A DNA stretch of 35,285 bases from an uncultured Roseovarius sp. (lineage in GTDB: Bacteria > Pseudomonadota > Alphaproteobacteria > Rhodobacterales > Rhodobacteraceae): positions 1 to 35,285 of the forward strand of contig NZ_CAJXIP010000025.1 in the NCBI RefSeq assembly GCF_913054395.1. Reading direction: 5' to 3'. Positions within the stretch are counted from its first letter, which is position 1. Every line of letters starts with the position of its first letter. The position numbers and the translations under genes were made by a program. Positions 17,310 through 26,086 of the stretch are shown one piece after another. Below the pieces are notes generated by a model. That model did not search any database. It was given only the letters and a program-made list of their open reading frames with translations, and was not told the DNA's origin.

Positions 17310-18383
17310 TCAGAGCGTGGCAAGCACCCTCTGGGCCGCCATTTCCCCGGCCGAAAACGCGCCCTCGATCAAGCCGGGGCTTTGATCGGCGGTCTCGGAG
17401 ACGGCAAACCATAACCGCCCGCCCAGATGCCCCGCCCGCAGGATCTCGGGGGCGACGTCGGGGTGCTCTGGCGGCGTGGCAAGGTCGAGCGCACTGCAAA
17501 TCAACGTCTCTTGCGCCCAGTCCTTGATCACAAGCTCTGTCGGTGCGCCCGCCTCTGGCCCAAAGCAGCGCGCCAGTTGCGCGAGGATGGCCACGCGAAG
17601 CCCTTGCGGATTTTCGGCGCGCTCCGCCGCACCGATCCCGGCAAAACCAAACAGCGCCCCCACGGTGCCAGACGCCGGCGTATGATCATGCACCTCGACC
17701 AGCGGCCCGGCGCGGCTTGCCACCCGGCCCGACAGCCCGGCATCGCGCCAGAAGGCGCGCGGATAAATCGCAACCACCTTGGCCTGCTGCGCCATCCAAG
17801 TGGGGGCCGCACGCATCGCCGCCAGAAGCGGCGCAGGCAGGTTGTCGATGCCAATGCCCTCGACCGTCGCGCGCAGCGGCGTGGCAAGGATCACGCGATG
17901 CGCCACATGCGCCCCGCCCCCTGCGGTCATCACCCGCATAGCGCCATCCTGCGCCGTGATCTCGACCACCCGCGCACCGGTCTTTATGCTTGGCGCAGCC
18001 AACCTTGCGGCCAATGCCTCGACGATCGCGCTCGGCCCGCCGACCAGACGCGAAATCCCGTCCTGTCCGATCAGGGGTTGCCGACGCGGAGGTCCGCCGA
18101 ACCCATCGAGAATACCGTCACCGAGGTCATGCTGTTCAAACGGCGCAAGCGCAAGTCGCGTCATCCAGCGCGCGACCACCGGCTGCCAGCGGGGCCAGAC
18201 CCATGTCGGGCCAAGGTCGCCAAGCACCGTGCCATCGGACCCGCGCAGCGCCCGAACCCGGCCACCAATCTCCTCCGCGCCCTCCAGCACGACGACACCT
18301 GCCCCCGCCTCTTGCAGTCAAAGCGCCGCCGTCAGCCCGGCGATGCCCGCGCCAATGATCAGAACGTCACTTTCGGATTTCAT
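17310..18383 (-). pseudogene. FAD-dependent amine-oxidase-like protein interrupted by an in-frame TGA
   Basis: The full frame runs from ATG 18383 to the stop at 17310 and would encode about 357 residues, but codon 22 (18320-18318) is TGA. Before the stop the peptide carries the dinucleotide-binding motif 'LIIGAGIAGLTAAL'. Directly after it the frame continues with 'LQEAGAGVVVLEGAEEIGGRV', the rest of the same Rossmann fold, so this is a single-base nonsense change (CGA to TGA would restore Arg). Downstream hallmarks of flavin monoamine oxidases are 'DLGPTWVWP' and the C-terminal 'GRLWFAVSETADQSPGLIEGAFSAGEMAAQRVL'. Translation restarting at the GTG at 18290 would lack the FAD-binding glycines. 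It is the last gene of the minus-strand cluster. A sequencing error must be considered. Confidence 0.8.
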
Positions 18384-18522
18384 GTTCACCCTGCCGCCCT
18401 GCCGCTCTTTACCAGGGCGGTTAGAGCGGCCTCACCCCGAAATGGCAAGACATGACGCGCCGACAGGCGCGCGGCAGCAAAGCGAAACGGCGACACTGGA
18501 AAGTTGCCGCCGCGACCTCAGA

Positions 18523-19383
18523 TCAAAGAATACCCATCCCGATGAACAGCTGGCGATTGGCATCGACGATCGCGCGGCGGCCATGCATCACCCGTGTATT
18601 GTCAAGAATGGCCACGTCGCCATCCTGCCAGTTGATCTCATGGGTCACACTTTCGGCCATCTCGCGCAGCTCTTCGATCTCGTCGGCGCCGACCTCTTCC
18701 CCATCGCCGAATACATAGCGCGGCGGCTCGTAATTATGCGAGGGTCCAAGCACCGCGTTGGCGAATGCCGCACCGCCCGAAAGCGTCGATTCCCGCACCG
18801 GGTTGATTGTCAGGCTGTAATCAAGCGACCCGTCTTCGCAGAGCGCGAAATCCTGATTGGGCACAGCAGCCTTGAACTCAAGAATATGGCGCTCAGTCAC
18901 CTCTTCGGGGCGGCTGATCGCGGGGTGTTCATTGGCCAGATACCGCTTCCAGAGCGCCTCGGGCAGGTTGCGCTTGACGGTGATCGCCCGGCTCCAGCGG
19001 GCGCGGCGGTTTTCGTCAAACCTCGCCAGAACGGAACGCCCGTCACAAATCGTGGTCTGGCTTCCCTCAAAGGCCGCACGCGGGCTGTAAAACGCGACGA
19101 TATCGGGGCAGACCGGGGTATTGCCGTTCTCGATATGAAGCCCGATCGGGCCAAGCCCGGCGTCCACCTTCTGGGTGTTTTCCTCGGAATGATCCCGTGC
19201 CGGATCAAAGGTGATCCTGGTGCAAAGCCGCGCGCTCAGCGTGCTGAACCTGGCCATGTCCACATCATAACCGCGCAGCAGGGTCCAACCATCCTGGGCA
19301 AGATGGCTTTTGATCGTGGTGATGGTTGCATCGTCGATTGCGTCATCCCCAGGGTGATCGGGGCGCAGGATATTATAGTGCAT
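18523..19383 (-). CDS. Fe(II)/2-oxoglutarate-dependent oxygenase, TauD/TfdA-like
   Basis: This is a 286-residue non-heme iron oxygenase. The facial triad is read as His83 and Glu85 in 'LHIENGN' and His267 in 'RVMHGRR'. Arg277 in 'NRQLF' is the likely 2-oxoglutarate ligand. The acidic ligand is Glu instead of the commoner Asp, which some family branches share. Such enzymes hydroxylate, desaturate or otherwise oxidise a small molecule with O2 and 2-oxoglutarate. TauD proper uses taurine, but similarity here is only at fold level. The gene lies 52 bp after the SDR and 139 bp before the flavoprotein, within the minus-strand cluster, so a tailoring role in that pathway is inferred. Confidence 0.82.
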   Translation of the reverse strand: MHYNILRPDHPGDDAIDDATITTIKSHLAQDGWTLLRGYDVDMARFSTLSARLCTRITFDPARDHSEENTQKVDAGLGPIGLHIENGNTPVCPDIVAFYSPRAAFEGSQTTICDGRSVLARFDENRRARWSRAITVKRNLPEALWKRYLANEHPAISRPEEVTERHILEFKAAVPNQDFALCEDGSLDYSLTINPVRESTLSGGAAFANAVLGPSHNYEPPRYVFGDGEEVGADEIEELREMAESVTHEINWQDGDVAILDNTRVMHGRRAIVDANRQLFIGMGIL

Positions 19384-19435
19384 CAGTCGAGCCTTTCGTC
19401 TTTGAATGCCTTGGCCGTGGTATCGCCGAGCGGGC

Positions 19436-20230
19436 TTACCGCGCGCTTACGGTTTCCAGTGCTTCCAACGTTTTTGCATCGCGCGCCTGTGCGCCGACGG
19501 ACTTGTCAATCAGCGAGGGAAACAACCGCTGGATCAGAACGAACAGACGCTCGCGGCTTCTGGGATAGCTATCTCGCTTGCCCGCCTCAATCGCATCCCA
19601 GGCCTGACGCGCGACCTTTTCGGCGCTGTCAAGATGCATATCAAGCGGCTCGACCAGCGGGCCAAAGGCGCTTTCGGCGGCGGTGCGCGTGGCGCGCGGC
19701 GCAACATAGGTCACGCCCACGCCGCTGCCTGACAACTCGCGGCGCAACGCGTCCGAAAACCCGCGCAGGCCAAACTTGGTGGCGGAATAGGCGGTAAAAA
19801 ACGGATAGGCGATATCGCCAAAGACCGACCCAAGGTTGACCACCCGCCCGCCCGCTGCGCGCAATGCAGGCAACAGATCGCGGGTCAGGAGAATGGGGGC
19901 CAGCAGGTTTGTCTCGAGCATCGCCGAAATCGCCGCATCCTCCTGCGCCCCAAGGTGACCGACGCTGAGCGTGCCGGCATTGTTGATCAGGACATCAAGC
20001 CTGCCCCCGACGGCTGTGCAGATCGCCGCGCGCCCCTCGGCCGTGGCGACATCGCCCAGGATACAGCGCGCGCCGTTGCTGGTCAGTTCCGCAGTCTCTG
20101 CCAGCGGCGCGCGGCGCCGCCCGGTGAGGATCAGCGCATAACCGCGCCGCGCCGCCTCAAGCGCTAGGGCGCGGCCGATGCCCGACCCGGCGCCGGTGAT
20201 CAGGGCGGTTTTTTGCAGGGGTTCGGTCAT
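19436..20230 (-). CDS. short-chain dehydrogenase/reductase
   Basis: This 264-residue NAD(P)-dependent oxidoreductase has the classical SDR cofactor motif 'TGAGSGIG' at residues 13-20, followed by 'TGRRR', which favours NADPH. 'INNAG', 'NLGSVFGDIAYPF' (Ser) and 'YSATK' (Tyr and Lys) complete the catalytic set. The C-terminal extension 'SYPRSRERLFVLIQRLFPSLID' resembles acyl-chain reductases that associate with membranes. That likeness is weak. Its start overlaps the stop of the upstream AMP ligase by four bases (ATGA), so the two proteins are almost certainly made together. The substrate is unknown, and reduction of a keto or acyl intermediate is the simplest inference. Confidence 0.88.
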   Translation of the reverse strand: MTEPLQKTALITGAGSGIGRALALEAARRGYALILTGRRRAPLAETAELTSNGARCILGDVATAEGRAAICTAVGGRLDVLINNAGTLSVGHLGAQEDAAISAMLETNLLAPILLTRDLLPALRAAGGRVVNLGSVFGDIAYPFFTAYSATKFGLRGFSDALRRELSGSGVGVTYVAPRATRTAAESAFGPLVEPLDMHLDSAEKVARQAWDAIEAGKRDSYPRSRERLFVLIQRLFPSLIDKSVGAQARDAKTLEALETVSAR

Positions 20231-21654
20231 GTCAAACAGGCCTCATCATCGTCAACAAGAGAAAGGCGCGCGCCCGTGCGCGCCACATCTGCGGCCACCG
20301 CCCGATTGGGCGTGCCTGCGGGAAAGAAAAGCCCGTCATGTCCGGGATCGGCAAAGACCACCGCCTCTGCTCGGGCATAGGCAGGCAGATCGCTCAGAAG
20401 CGCGCCAATATCTGCCGGGGTGACCGGCGCGGTCGGGGCCACCACAAGGATCAGCCGGTCATCCGGCCCATGGCACAGCGCCGCCCCCTTGATACGCCGA
20501 TCTGCGGTAACGCGGGATTCCACCCATTCGGGTGAAATATTGCGCCCCGCACCGGTCACGATCAGGGCATCGCGCCGCCCCTCGACCACAAGGCGACCGT
20601 CGTGAAAGTGGCCGTTATCACCGGTGTGCCAACGCTCGGGCGCGGGCGCGCCGTTGAGATAGCCTTGCATCACCGTGGGTCCGGCGACCGTGATTTCGCC
20701 GTCGATGATCTTTACGTCAAGCGGGTCGAGAATCCGCCCCACCGTGCCCGCCATGGCATCGCCGGGCGCATTCATCGCCACCACCGCACAGCACTCCGAC
20801 AAGCCATAACCCTCGCAGACCGGGATGGCCTGTGCCTGCGCGCGCGCAAGCACGCCCGGCGGCGTCACTGCCCCGCCCACGGCGACAAAGCGCAACGAAG
20901 CGGGCGCCGCGCCACCGCCCTCGTCGATCGCATCCAGCCAGCGTGCCAGAAGCGAGGGCGCCACAAGGGTTGTCGTAGGATTTTCCCGCGCCAGTGCCGC
21001 CATGAAGGGCGCCACCGGCCCGCCCAGAAGCGCGAAAGTGGCCCCGGCGGAAAAGACGGTTTCGGCCCCCGCAAGGATCGGCAGGAACACACCACAGGTT
21101 TGCTCCAGAAGCTGTGCCAACGGCAGCACCGACAGGTGTTTGTCACCCGCCGTTGCCCCGACCACATCCGCAAGCGCCAGAACCGAGGCCGAAAGCTGTC
21201 GGTCGCCAAGCACCACGCCCTTGGGCCGCCCCGACGAGCCGGAGGTATAGATGACACGGGTTGCGCCACCGCCATAGTCCCGCAGGCCCCTAGCCGGATC
21301 GGGCGCGTTCGGCGCGATTACCGGCAAACCGAAAGACGCCGCGCGCGGAGCGCCGATAATGGCCCCCACATCCGCATCGGCCAGCACATGCGCCTGTTGT
21401 TCGGGGCTGAAGAAAAACGGCACCGGCACAAGACGGCGCCCGCTCAGGGTAACGGCAAGATCGGCGACCACGAAATCGACCCCGCCGGGCACGGCAATCC
21501 CGATCACGGGCGGCGCATCCGCCAGCGCATGGGTCAGCCCCGAGACACGCGCGGCCAGTGCGCGCCAGTCAAGCGCCTGCGCCTCATCGCGGAACGCGGG
21601 CGCATCCGGGCGGTGCGCCACATTCCGCGCAAGGGCCGCAAAGACCTCATGCAT
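20227..21654 (-). CDS. AMP-forming acyl ligase (ANL superfamily), lacking the usual A10 lysine
   Basis: This is a 475-residue adenylate-forming enzyme. The visible core motifs are the phosphate loop 'YTSGSSGRPKG' (A3), 'GYGLSE' (A5), 'HTGDNG' (A7) and the hinge 'GRRDALIVTGAGRNISPEWVE' region (A8). The C-terminal A10 position, normally PxTxxGK, reads 'PAGTPNRAV', so the catalytic lysine that assists adenylate formation is not evident. At 475 residues it is slightly shorter than acyl-CoA synthetases. It probably activates a carboxylic acid, but acceptor (CoA, a carrier protein or an amine) is unknown, and no carrier protein gene lies in the cluster. It overlaps the hemolysin-family gene by one base (TGATG) and the SDR by four. 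Confidence 0.85.
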   Translation of the reverse strand: MHEVFAALARNVAHRPDAPAFRDEAQALDWRALAARVSGLTHALADAPPVIGIAVPGGVDFVVADLAVTLSGRRLVPVPFFFSPEQQAHVLADADVGAIIGAPRAASFGLPVIAPNAPDPARGLRDYGGGATRVIYTSGSSGRPKGVVLGDRQLSASVLALADVVGATAGDKHLSVLPLAQLLEQTCGVFLPILAGAETVFSAGATFALLGGPVAPFMAALARENPTTTLVAPSLLARWLDAIDEGGGAAPASLRFVAVGGAVTPPGVLARAQAQAIPVCEGYGLSECCAVVAMNAPGDAMAGTVGRILDPLDVKIIDGEITVAGPTVMQGYLNGAPAPERWHTGDNGHFHDGRLVVEGRRDALIVTGAGRNISPEWVESRVTADRRIKGAALCHGPDDRLILVVAPTAPVTPADIGALLSDLPAYARAEAVVFADPGHDGLFFPAGTPNRAVAADVARTGARLSLVDDDEACLT

Positions 21655-22235
21655 CAGGACACCCTGCGGCGCGGATCAAGGGTCACCGGCTGCGGAGGGA
21701 GGCGGTCGCCAAAGGCACAGACCCACGGGTCACTGTCGTAATACCGGCCCCAATCGCCGGGATTGCTGACCCGTTCAAGACGCGCGGGCGCAAGCATGAC
21801 ATGCGTCATTCCGGCCCGTCTCAGCAAGCGGCGCAACGGCGCAGTGGCGGTGAAAACACCCCATTCCATCCCGCGCGAGCGGCCCCAGCCGATGATCGCA
21901 TCCAGCACCGGCAGCACCGGAAACGGCGAGGTCGCCGCCATCGACACCACTTCGAGTACCTTGCCCGCAGCCACCGGCCCATGGCCACATTCGCTCAGGA
22001 CCGCGTCGAACGGGCGCTCAAGGTAGTGCTCCGAAAAGAACCCGTCCTGCGCGGTACGGATGCCCGCGACACAGGTTATCTGCCCGGTATGATTGCGGGC
22101 AATTACCAGAGTCGGGGCAAAGCTGCGGACCGTGGCGCCGTAGGTCTCACGGTAAACGCTTGCCACGTGGTCCTGTGCGGCGACGATCGCAACCGGACAC
22201 ACGCTCTCTTGCGGGGTCAAGAAGTCTATTTGCAT
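21654..22235 (-). CDS. 'thermostable hemolysin' family protein, GNAT/autoinducer-synthase-like
   Basis: This 193-residue protein starts at ATG 22235, set by TTGAGGCAAAAC upstream. I recognise the family named after Vibrio thermostable hemolysin from 'VYRETYGATVRSFAPTL' near the N-terminus and 'LERVSNPGDWGRYYD' near the C-terminus. There is no signal peptide or hydrophobic segment, which argues against a secreted pore-former. The middle ('KVLEVVSMAAT', 'IIGWGRSRGMEWGVFTAT', 'LRRLLRRAGMTHVML') looks like the core of GNAT-fold autoinducer synthases and N-acyltransferases. A role in acyl transfer is therefore inferred. It is translationally coupled to an acyl ligase and lies 81 bp after a sensor kinase gene. 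Confidence 0.78.
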   Translation of the reverse strand: MQIDFLTPQESVCPVAIVAAQDHVASVYRETYGATVRSFAPTLVIARNHTGQITCVAGIRTAQDGFFSEHYLERPFDAVLSECGHGPVAAGKVLEVVSMAATSPFPVLPVLDAIIGWGRSRGMEWGVFTATAPLRRLLRRAGMTHVMLAPARLERVSNPGDWGRYYDSDPWVCAFGDRLPPQPVTLDPRRRVS

Positions 22236-22316
22236 GTTTTGCCTCAATCCGATCCCCGTCATTTGGGGGGAACAAGGCCAATCTGGACCCCAAGCCTTAC
22301 ATGATGCTTACCGGCG

Positions 22317-23708
22317 CTATTTTTTTGCCGGGTGTTGCGGCGCTGACCCGGTTTCGGCGGTTGGCAACTCGAATACAAACACCGCGCCGCCACCGGGGCG
22401 GTCCTCGATATGACAATGCCCGCCATGCGCCTCGGCGACCGCTCGCACGATCGCAAGCCCGATACCGGCCCCGCCATCGGCCGCCGCCCTGCCCCGCTGA
22501 AAACGATCAAACAGCGTGGTCTTCAGATCATCAGGCACACCCGGCCCGGTATCGGAGACCCGCCAGCCGGGCGGGTTTGCACAAAGCTCGATCTCGACCT
22601 CACCGCCCACGGGCGCATGGCTGAGCGCATTTCGCACCAGATTGCCAAGCGCCACGGACAAAAGCCCGGCATGCCCGCGCACCGGCACATGGCTTGCGCC
22701 GCTGACGGCCATGCTGCGCTTGGCGCGCAGGGCCGGAACGCTTTTCTCGCGCGCCAGATCAAACGCGATCTGGTAGAGGTCGACCTCGGCCATGGCGGTT
22801 TCACCGGCGGCATCGGCCCGTGCCAGATCAATCAGCTGGGCAAACATCCGGTCCAGCCCCGACAGATCCCCGAGCAGTTCGCGGCGGTGAGGGCCATCCT
22901 CAAGCCGCTCGATGGTCGAGCGCAGAACCGCCAGCGGCGTGCGCACCTCATGGGCCACGTTGGACGAAAAATCGCGCTGTGCCTGATAGCCCCGCTCAAG
23001 CCGATCAAAGGCGCGGTTCACATTGTCGATCAGCGGACGGATTTCTCCGGGCATGCCCTCGGCACTAAGCCGCCGTTCCGGGGCCCCCGGCGCCACGCTG
23101 CGCAATTGTCCCACGGCCCGGCGCAATGGCTCTTGCGCGCGGCGCGCCGTTGCAACCGCCGCCATCAGGACGATGATGATCCCGATAACGACCCAACTCA
23201 ACTGTTCACCAAGTTCATCGAGAAGCGTGACAAGCGGGCTGTGGTTGCCTTGCGACGACGACCGCGAGACCAGAACAAGGCGCTCGTCTGGCCCCTTGAC
23301 CACAAGCCCGAGCCGTCCGCCCCCCAACAGGACAGTCCCCTGCTCTGCCTTGCGCAGCAGATCCCGACGCTCTGTCCTCGCAAGCCCGGCCAGTTCCGAG
23401 CCGACGACGGGGCGCAGATCGCCGTCAAACACCGTATAGCGGAAAACGCCACCCGGCCCCGTGAACCGGATCGACCCTGCGGGCAGGCCCAGATCCTCGG
23501 CCTCCGGGTCAAGCTGTGCCAGAATCTCGGTGGCCTCGCGGCGCAATTCATCCTCAGTCCGCTCTTGCAGGTGCTCATAGAATTCGAACGAGATGATTGC
23601 GCCTGCCAGCAGGACGCAGATCGCCATGGCGATGGAAATGTTGATCACCAACCGTCGCAACAGCGATCCGCGCTGTCCGATCACGCGCTGCACCCCCACC
23701 AGCTTCAC
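22317..23708 (-). CDS. sensor histidine kinase
   Basis: This is a 463-residue inner-membrane kinase. TM1 is at about residues 20-42 and TM2 at about 171-187, enclosing a periplasmic sensor region of about 125 residues. A HAMP-like linker follows ('RRAQEPLRRAVGQLRSV'). The phospho-acceptor is His253 in 'NVAHEVRTPLA'. The ATP lid shows 'NLVRNALSHA' (N box), 'DTGPGVP' (G1) and 'GAGIGLAI' (G2), so it should be active. It overlaps the response regulator by four bases and is its partner. The sensor domain is not one I can name. The position just upstream of the ligase/oxygenase genes suggests it senses the pathway product, substrate or a linked stress. Confidence 0.92.
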   Translation of the reverse strand: MKLVGVQRVIGQRGSLLRRLVINISIAMAICVLLAGAIISFEFYEHLQERTEDELRREATEILAQLDPEAEDLGLPAGSIRFTGPGGVFRYTVFDGDLRPVVGSELAGLARTERRDLLRKAEQGTVLLGGGRLGLVVKGPDERLVLVSRSSSQGNHSPLVTLLDELGEQLSWVVIGIIIVLMAAVATARRAQEPLRRAVGQLRSVAPGAPERRLSAEGMPGEIRPLIDNVNRAFDRLERGYQAQRDFSSNVAHEVRTPLAVLRSTIERLEDGPHRRELLGDLSGLDRMFAQLIDLARADAAGETAMAEVDLYQIAFDLAREKSVPALRAKRSMAVSGASHVPVRGHAGLLSVALGNLVRNALSHAPVGGEVEIELCANPPGWRVSDTGPGVPDDLKTTLFDRFQRGRAAADGGAGIGLAIVRAVAEAHGGHCHIEDRPGGGAVFVFELPTAETGSAPQHPAKK

Positions 23709-24382
23709 AGCCCGTCATCCTCCAGCACATAACCGATCCCGCGCAGGGTCTCGATCCGCGGCGTCGCGCCCAGATCGCTCAGCTTCTTGCGCAAGCGGTG
23801 CGCCGCCACTTCGATGGCATTGGGGGTCGGGGTATCATCAAATCCGTAAAGCGCATTCTCGATATTATCACGCGTCAGGACACGCCCCTTGCGCCGCATG
23901 AACACCTCCAGAAGGTCAAGTTCGCGCCTGGACACCTTGACCCGCACACCGTCAATCCGCACCTCGCGCGCGACCGTATCAAGGCTGATGTTGCCCGCCG
24001 TAAGATGCAGCCCAAGCGCCCCACCTGGGCGGCGCAGCACGGCGCGCAACCGCGCCACAAGCTCTTCTGCGGCGAAGGGCTTTACCAAGTAGTCGTCCGA
24101 CCCGCTGTTAAGGCCCGCCACCCGATCCTCGAGCGTGTCGCGCGCGGTACAGATCACCACCGGCGTATCGGGCCGCTCGGCGCGCAATTGGTCAAGAAGG
24201 TCCATGCCGTCGATATCAGGCAGACCCAGATCAAGCACGATGGCGTCATAGACATAGCTGCGTGCAGCATGCATGGCATCGGCGCCGTTGCTCACGCAGT
24301 CCACCACGAAATCATTGCGCTGAAGGCTGGCCGCCGTGTTCTTGGCAAGCCGTTCGTTGTCTTCGATATAAAGCAGCCGCAC
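23705..24382 (-). CDS. OmpR-family response regulator
   Basis: This is a 225-residue two-domain regulator. The receiver domain has acidic residues Glu7/Asp8, phospho-acceptor Asp51 in 'VLDLGLPD', Thr79 in 'CTARD' and Lys101 in 'VKPFAAEELVARL'. The winged-helix effector domain covers about 130-222, with 'VSRRELDLLEVFMRRKGRVLTRDNI' and 'NAIEVAAHRLRKKL', followed by 'IETLRGIGYVL'. It is the first gene of the minus-strand series and precedes its kinase with a four-base overlap. It probably binds direct repeats near its own promoter (24383 onward) and may drive the downstream genes. The target is not shown by the sequence. Confidence 0.94.
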   Translation of the reverse strand: MRLLYIEDNERLAKNTAASLQRNDFVVDCVSNGADAMHAARSYVYDAIVLDLGLPDIDGMDLLDQLRAERPDTPVVICTARDTLEDRVAGLNSGSDDYLVKPFAAEELVARLRAVLRRPGGALGLHLTAGNISLDTVAREVRIDGVRVKVSRRELDLLEVFMRRKGRVLTRDNIENALYGFDDTPTPNAIEVAAHRLRKKLSDLGATPRIETLRGIGYVLEDDGL

Positions 24383-24840
24383 GGCGTGCCCTCTCCTACT
24401 TGTTACGCATGAGCCCTATGGCCGGTGATCACACGCATTCAGGCCATCGTCGCCAGACGGGCAATCCCGGCAGTATTCCCCAACCGCCGACCATGCGCAA
24501 GGACAGGCCATTGCCGGCCAGACCTTTACGGTGGTGCGGCCGCGTTACCAACGCATGCTTAATGCGGTCAAGAAGGGCGACACACAAAGCCGCAGCCAAA
24601 GGTCGCGGGCACGGCCCGGCAAGAGCCCCGCAACAGGGACGAATCTTTGCGCCGCGCGAAGGCGAATACAGCCGGTCGCAAATTATATTTTTGAAGTCGT
24701 AATTATCGCCGTTACCCGACCGGATGCGTGCCATTGCAGGGTCAAAGGTACGGGATCAAAGGTTCTGATCCGCCGGCCTTTGGAATTTCAAAACGATCAG
24801 CTTCCTGCCATGCGGCGGAACGACAAACCAAGGGTATGCC
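24383..24840. other. 458-bp divergent intergenic region with a hairpin near the oxygenase gene
   Basis: This region separates the response regulator from the Rieske oxygenase gene and must hold both promoters. I see no convincing gene. An AT-rich tract at about 24680-24710, containing AATTAT twice 20 bp apart, stands out against GC-rich surroundings. An inverted repeat GGATCA (24753-24758)/TGATCC (24766-24771) sits about 70 bp before the oxygenase start and could be an operator or leader hairpin. AAGGGT before 24841 is the ribosome-binding site. Confidence 0.45.
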
Positions 24841-26082
24841 ATGCTTCGCGAATCCGATGTTCTATCCACGCTCCTGCGCCGCAAGCCGGCACATTCGCTT
24901 GCACAGGATCTTTATTGCGATCCGGGTGTGTTCAAGGCCGATATGGAAAATATCTGGTACCGCGACTGGCTTTTCGTGCTTCCGGCCTGCGAAATCCCGA
25001 AGGCGGGCAATTACCTCGTGCATGAAATCGGCGCATATTCCGTTGTCATCGTGCGTGGCAACGACGGTGAAATCCGTGCATTCCACAATTCCTGCCGGCA
25101 TCGCGGGTCGGTGCTGTGCAAAAGCAAGAAAGGCACCGGCCCCAAGCTGGTCTGCCCCTACCACCAGTGGACTTACGAGCTTGACGGCAAGCTGCTTTGG
25201 GCGCGTGAAATGGGACCTGATTTCGATGCCTCCAAACATGGGCTGAAGCAGGTAAACTGCCGGAACATCAGCGGCATGGTCTATATCTGCCTCGCGGATG
25301 ATGCCCCCTCGATCGACGAATTCGAGGCTGAAACCGCGCGCTACCTTGCACCCCACGATCTGGAAAATTCCAAGGTCGCCTTCGAAAGCACGATCATCGA
25401 AAAGGGCAACTGGAAACTGGTGTGGGAAAACAATCGCGAATGTTATCATTGCGCGGGCAACCACCCGTCGCTGTGCCGGACCTTCCCCGAAGATCCGCGG
25501 GCAATCGGCAACGACGACAGCGGCGAGATGGCAGGCCTTCAAAGCAGCCATACCCTGCGCTGCGAAGCGGTCGGCGCACCCTCTGCCTACCGTGTGTCGC
25601 AACGCGGTGACTGGCGATTCGTGCGCACACCGCTTTTGGACGCCGGCGAGAGCTACACCATGAATGGCAAGGTGGCTGTGAGCAAACCCAACTCCTCCAT
25701 ACCCTTCAAGGATGCGGGGGCCTTGCTGAAGTTCAAGTATCCGGGCTGCTGGAACCACTTCCTGTCGGATCACATCATTGTCTTCCGCGTCACGCCGATC
25801 GGACCGATGGAAACCGAAGTCTGCACCAAATGGCTGGTGCACAAGGATGCGGTCGAGGGTCAGGATTATGATTTGAAGCGTCTCACCGAAGTCTGGGTCG
25901 CAACCAATGACGAAGACCGCGAAGTGGTCGAGAACAACCAACGCGGAATCCTGTCACCGGCCTACCAGCCCGGCCCTTACTCGGTGACCCATGAAGGCGG
26001 GAACATCCAGTTCGTGGATTGGTACGCATCGACCATGGTGCAGGCAATCACGGGCGTCGACACCACCGTTGCAGCGGAATAA
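24841..26082 (+). CDS. gbcA: Rieske oxygenase, glycine-betaine (or proline-betaine) demethylase component A
   Basis: This is a 413-residue Rieske non-heme iron oxygenase subunit. The [2Fe-2S] ligands are Cys85/His87 in 'CRHRG' and Cys105/His108 in 'CPYHQW'. The mononuclear iron ligands are His203 and His208 in 'ENNRECYHCAGNH', with an Asp in 'TNDED' (357 or 359). The blocks 'WENNRECYHC', 'WLVHKDAVEG', 'NQRGI' and 'YQPGPYS' match glycine-betaine monooxygenase GbcA as I remember it, and the related stachydrine demethylase shares them. The reaction is oxidative N-demethylation with release of formaldehyde, giving dimethylglycine from glycine betaine. Which betaine is used cannot be fixed from sequence. 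The reductase gene follows four bases later. Confidence 0.85.
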   Translation: MLRESDVLSTLLRRKPAHSLAQDLYCDPGVFKADMENIWYRDWLFVLPACEIPKAGNYLVHEIGAYSVVIVRGNDGEIRAFHNSCRHRGSVLCKSKKGTGPKLVCPYHQWTYELDGKLLWAREMGPDFDASKHGLKQVNCRNISGMVYICLADDAPSIDEFEAETARYLAPHDLENSKVAFESTIIEKGNWKLVWENNRECYHCAGNHPSLCRTFPEDPRAIGNDDSGEMAGLQSSHTLRCEAVGAPSAYRVSQRGDWRFVRTPLLDAGESYTMNGKVAVSKPNSSIPFKDAGALLKFKYPGCWNHFLSDHIIVFRVTPIGPMETEVCTKWLVHKDAVEGQDYDLKRLTEVWVATNDEDREVVENNQRGILSPAYQPGPYSVTHEGGNIQFVDWYASTMVQAITGVDTTVAAE

Positions 26083-26086
26083 AACC

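Noticed and set aside
18318..18320. Selenocysteine at the TGA codon of the FAD gene
   Set aside because: The position is within the FAD-binding fold where selenocysteine has no known role, and no clear insertion hairpin was seen just after it. A nonsense change or read error is simpler.
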